DNA of 6,304 nucleotides from RGIG5579 sp045543495 (lineage in GTDB: Bacteria > Bacillota > Clostridia > Oscillospirales > SIG627), in contig JAZQMO010000012.1 of NCBI GenBank assembly GCA_045543495.1, positions 1 through 6,304 on the forward strand, in the 5' to 3' direction. Positions 5,635-6,304 of the stretch are shown here, piece after piece. The translations under genes were made by a program, and so were the position numbers. The stretch's first letter is position 1. Every line of letters begins with the position of its first letter. The notes beneath the pieces were generated by a model, which was not told where the DNA came from, made no database searches, and saw nothing but the letters and a program-made list of their open reading frames with translations.

Positions 5635-5675
5635 AAGAGAAAAGGTAGGCTTTCCTGCGGGAAAGCCTATTTTTT
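5634..5675 (+). terminator. nadE terminator; dispersed terminator-like repeat, right copy
   Basis: A 10-bp stem TAGGCTTTCC/GGAAAGCCTA (5646-5655 and 5660-5669) with loop TGCG closed by C-G, another UNCG tetraloop, is followed by six T residues at 5670-5675. It lies 17 nt after the nadE stop. Positions 5634-5673 match the inverse of 411-450 at 39 of 40 positions. The minus strand lacks a T tract, so it terminates only rightward transcription. Confidence 0.92.
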
Positions 5676-5684
5676 GTTGTTGTC

Positions 5685-5740
5685 TTGGAGGGACTTTTTC
5701 AAAAGTCCCTCCAAACCTCCCCAAAACTTTTGGGGTTTGG
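5685..5740. repeat. Double palindrome: 14-bp stem, then CCCCAAAA-C-TTTTGGGG
   Basis: The first hairpin has perfect 14-nt arms, TTGGAGGGACTTTT (5685-5698) and its complement (5701-5714), around TC. The second has 8-nt arms (5719-5726 and 5728-5735) around one base and can extend outward through CCAAACC/GGTTTGG with a one-base bulge. They follow the nadE terminator directly. Neither resembles the GTAGGGG array cores, so this is a separate repeat type. Confidence 0.8.
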
Positions 5741-5853
5741 GAAAGAACAAACAGGGCAACAGGAATTTATTTGGTGTTGATCTTTTGGTTTGTAAAGCGG
5801 GGATTTTGTATTTTGCGTATAGAAATCTATTTTGCAAAAAAGAGAATTTTGCT

Positions 5854-5880
5854 CGGGCCGTCGGGGACGTCGGCCCCTAC
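5854..5880. repeat. GC palindrome core, inverted orientation
   Basis: Stem GGGCCG/CGGCCC (5855-5860 and 5871-5876) with the 10-nt loop TCGGGGACGT, followed by CCTAC. It is the inverse of 168-194 and 6080-6106 with one change in the loop. Confidence 0.85.
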
Positions 5881-5949
5881 CTATCGGTGCGAATTTCAAA
5901 TTTTGGCAAACAGGGATTTATTTGGTGTTGATTATTTGCTTTGTTTTGC

Positions 5950-5975
5950 GGGCTGTGGAGGACGTCAGCCCCTAC
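5950..5975. repeat. GC palindrome core with variant stem
   Basis: Stem GGGCTG/CAGCCC (5950-5955 and 5966-5971) around TGGAGGACGT, followed by CCTAC. Compared with 5855-5876, a C-G pair has become T-A with both sides changed. Confidence 0.85.
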
Positions 5976-6079
5976 GGGTTGGTGGAGAAATTGTGTTTTG
6001 CGCAAAGAAATTTATGTTGCAAAAATAATGGATTTTTCAAGGTTGGTTTGAAAGATGAGGAGAAAATTTTATGAAATTT

Positions 6080-6106
6080 GTAGGGGCCGACGTCCTCGAC
6101 GGCCCG
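6080..6106. repeat. GC palindrome core, exact copy of 168-194
   Basis: Stem GGGCCG/CGGCCC (6084-6089 and 6100-6105) around a 10-nt loop. It is identical over 27 nt to 168-194, and the similarity extends upstream by more than 40 nt, including a purine-rich GAGGAG and an ATG. Confidence 0.88.
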
Positions 6107-6159
6107 CAAGCCGTGATCTTTGCCGCCTTCGGTTCGGGGTACGAATTTGTCTTACATTT

Positions 6160-6180
6160 GTAGGGACCGTCGGCCCCTAC
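6160..6180. repeat. Shortened core: GTAGGG and CCCTAC ends joined
   Basis: GTAGGG and CCCTAC pair over 6 bp around a 9-nt centre. The left part resembles the GTAGGGGCCGACG orientation and the right part the CGTCGGCCCCTAC orientation, as if two opposed elements were fused with loss of the middle. Confidence 0.6.
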
Positions 6181-6207
6181 GGGTTGGCGGGAATTTTGAA
6201 TTTTGCA

Positions 6208-6304
6208 AATAGGAATTTGCCTTGTACTATTTTTTGCTCTGTAAAACGGGAGGACACAGTCCTCCCCTACGAATTTGTGATATTACTTTACCGAGCATAC
6301 AGAA
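6208..6304 (+). repeat. Long direct repeat, right copy (pairs with 1-97)
   Basis: Ungapped match to 1-97 at 95 of 97 positions, in the same orientation, ending at the window edge. It contains the GGGAGGAC-ACA-GTCCTCCC hairpin at 6248-6266. Confidence 0.95.

Larger units (their letters stand above)
5749..6304. repeat. Right segment of dispersed GC-palindrome repeat array (no gene)
   Basis: No supportable gene is present. At least three unit starts are recognisable by CAAAYAGGR or CAGGAATTT followed by TTGGTGTTGAT- or TTGTATTAT-like sequence: about 5749-5763, 5908 and 6204-6208. GC-rich hairpin cores lie at 5855-5876, 5950-5971, 6080-6106, 6160-6180 and 6248-6266. The array has the same orientation as 1-355, and 5908-6109 aligns by eye with 1-197. 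AT-rich TTTTGCAAA-like filler separates the cores. Short open frames here come from the repeats. Confidence 0.75.

Noticed and set aside
4735..5724. 329-codon open frame on the minus strand
   Set aside because: Antisense to nadE and running through two terminators and repeats; no recognisable domain and no good ribosome site.
5632..6074. Several 60-100 codon open frames in the right flank
   Set aside because: They overlap each other in different frames and consist of repeat sequence, giving typical RGRRPRRP-type translations of GC palindromes.
1..6304. CRISPR array
   Set aside because: The repeats are of unequal spacing, mixed orientation and mosaic structure, with related rather than unique spacers, and no cas gene is present.
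1..6304. Circular element closed through the terminal repeat
   Set aside because: The ends differ at two positions, no replication or mobility gene is present, and the content is essential housekeeping genes, so chromosomal repeats explain the match better.

Overview
The window looks like chromosomal DNA from a Clostridia-type bacterium (Bacillota), probably an uncultured or gut lineage. The reasons are strong AGGAG-type ribosome binding sites, sigma-A promoters with 17-bp spacers, AT-rich intergenic DNA between moderately GC-rich genes, the metG-tatD gene pair, a Clostridia-style methionyl-tRNA synthetase, and many short palindromic intergenic repeats. The genus cannot be named from sequence alone.

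Layout. Positions 1-410 are a gene-free repeat zone. Then come the 3' ends and genes of a leftward set: gap (glyceraldehyde-3-phosphate dehydrogenase, 518-1525), tatD (metal-dependent nuclease, 1626-2405), metG (methionyl-tRNA synthetase, 2405-4363) and a 56-residue ribbon-helix-helix DNA-binding protein (4529-4699). A divergent intergenic region (4700-4881) holds a perfect 30-bp palindrome and the nadE promoter. nadE (ammonia-dependent NAD synthetase, 4882-5628) runs rightward. Positions 5629-6304 are a second gene-free repeat zone.

Expression. metG and tatD overlap by one base (TGATG) and share a clear promoter with a consensus -10 box; the metG leader carries a small hairpin just before the ribosome binding site. 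gap has its own promoter, but no convincing terminator separates it from tatD. The ribbon-helix-helix gene ends in a 16-bp-stem terminator before the metG promoter. gap and nadE both end at hairpins with UNCG-type tetraloops. Functionally, gap uses NAD and nadE makes it; metG and tatD are housekeeping. No operon logic joins all of them.

The unusual content lies outside the enzymes. First, the gene block sits between two stretches of the same repeat array in the same orientation; window ends 1-97 and 6208-6304 match at 95 of 97 positions. Second, immediately inside those arrays are outward-facing copies of a 40-nt terminator-like repeat (39/40 identical). Third, the array hairpins show compensatory base changes. 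Fourth, an unpartnered small ribbon-helix-helix protein has a likely operator between it and nadE. I see no tRNA, rRNA, CRISPR array, transposase or phage gene.
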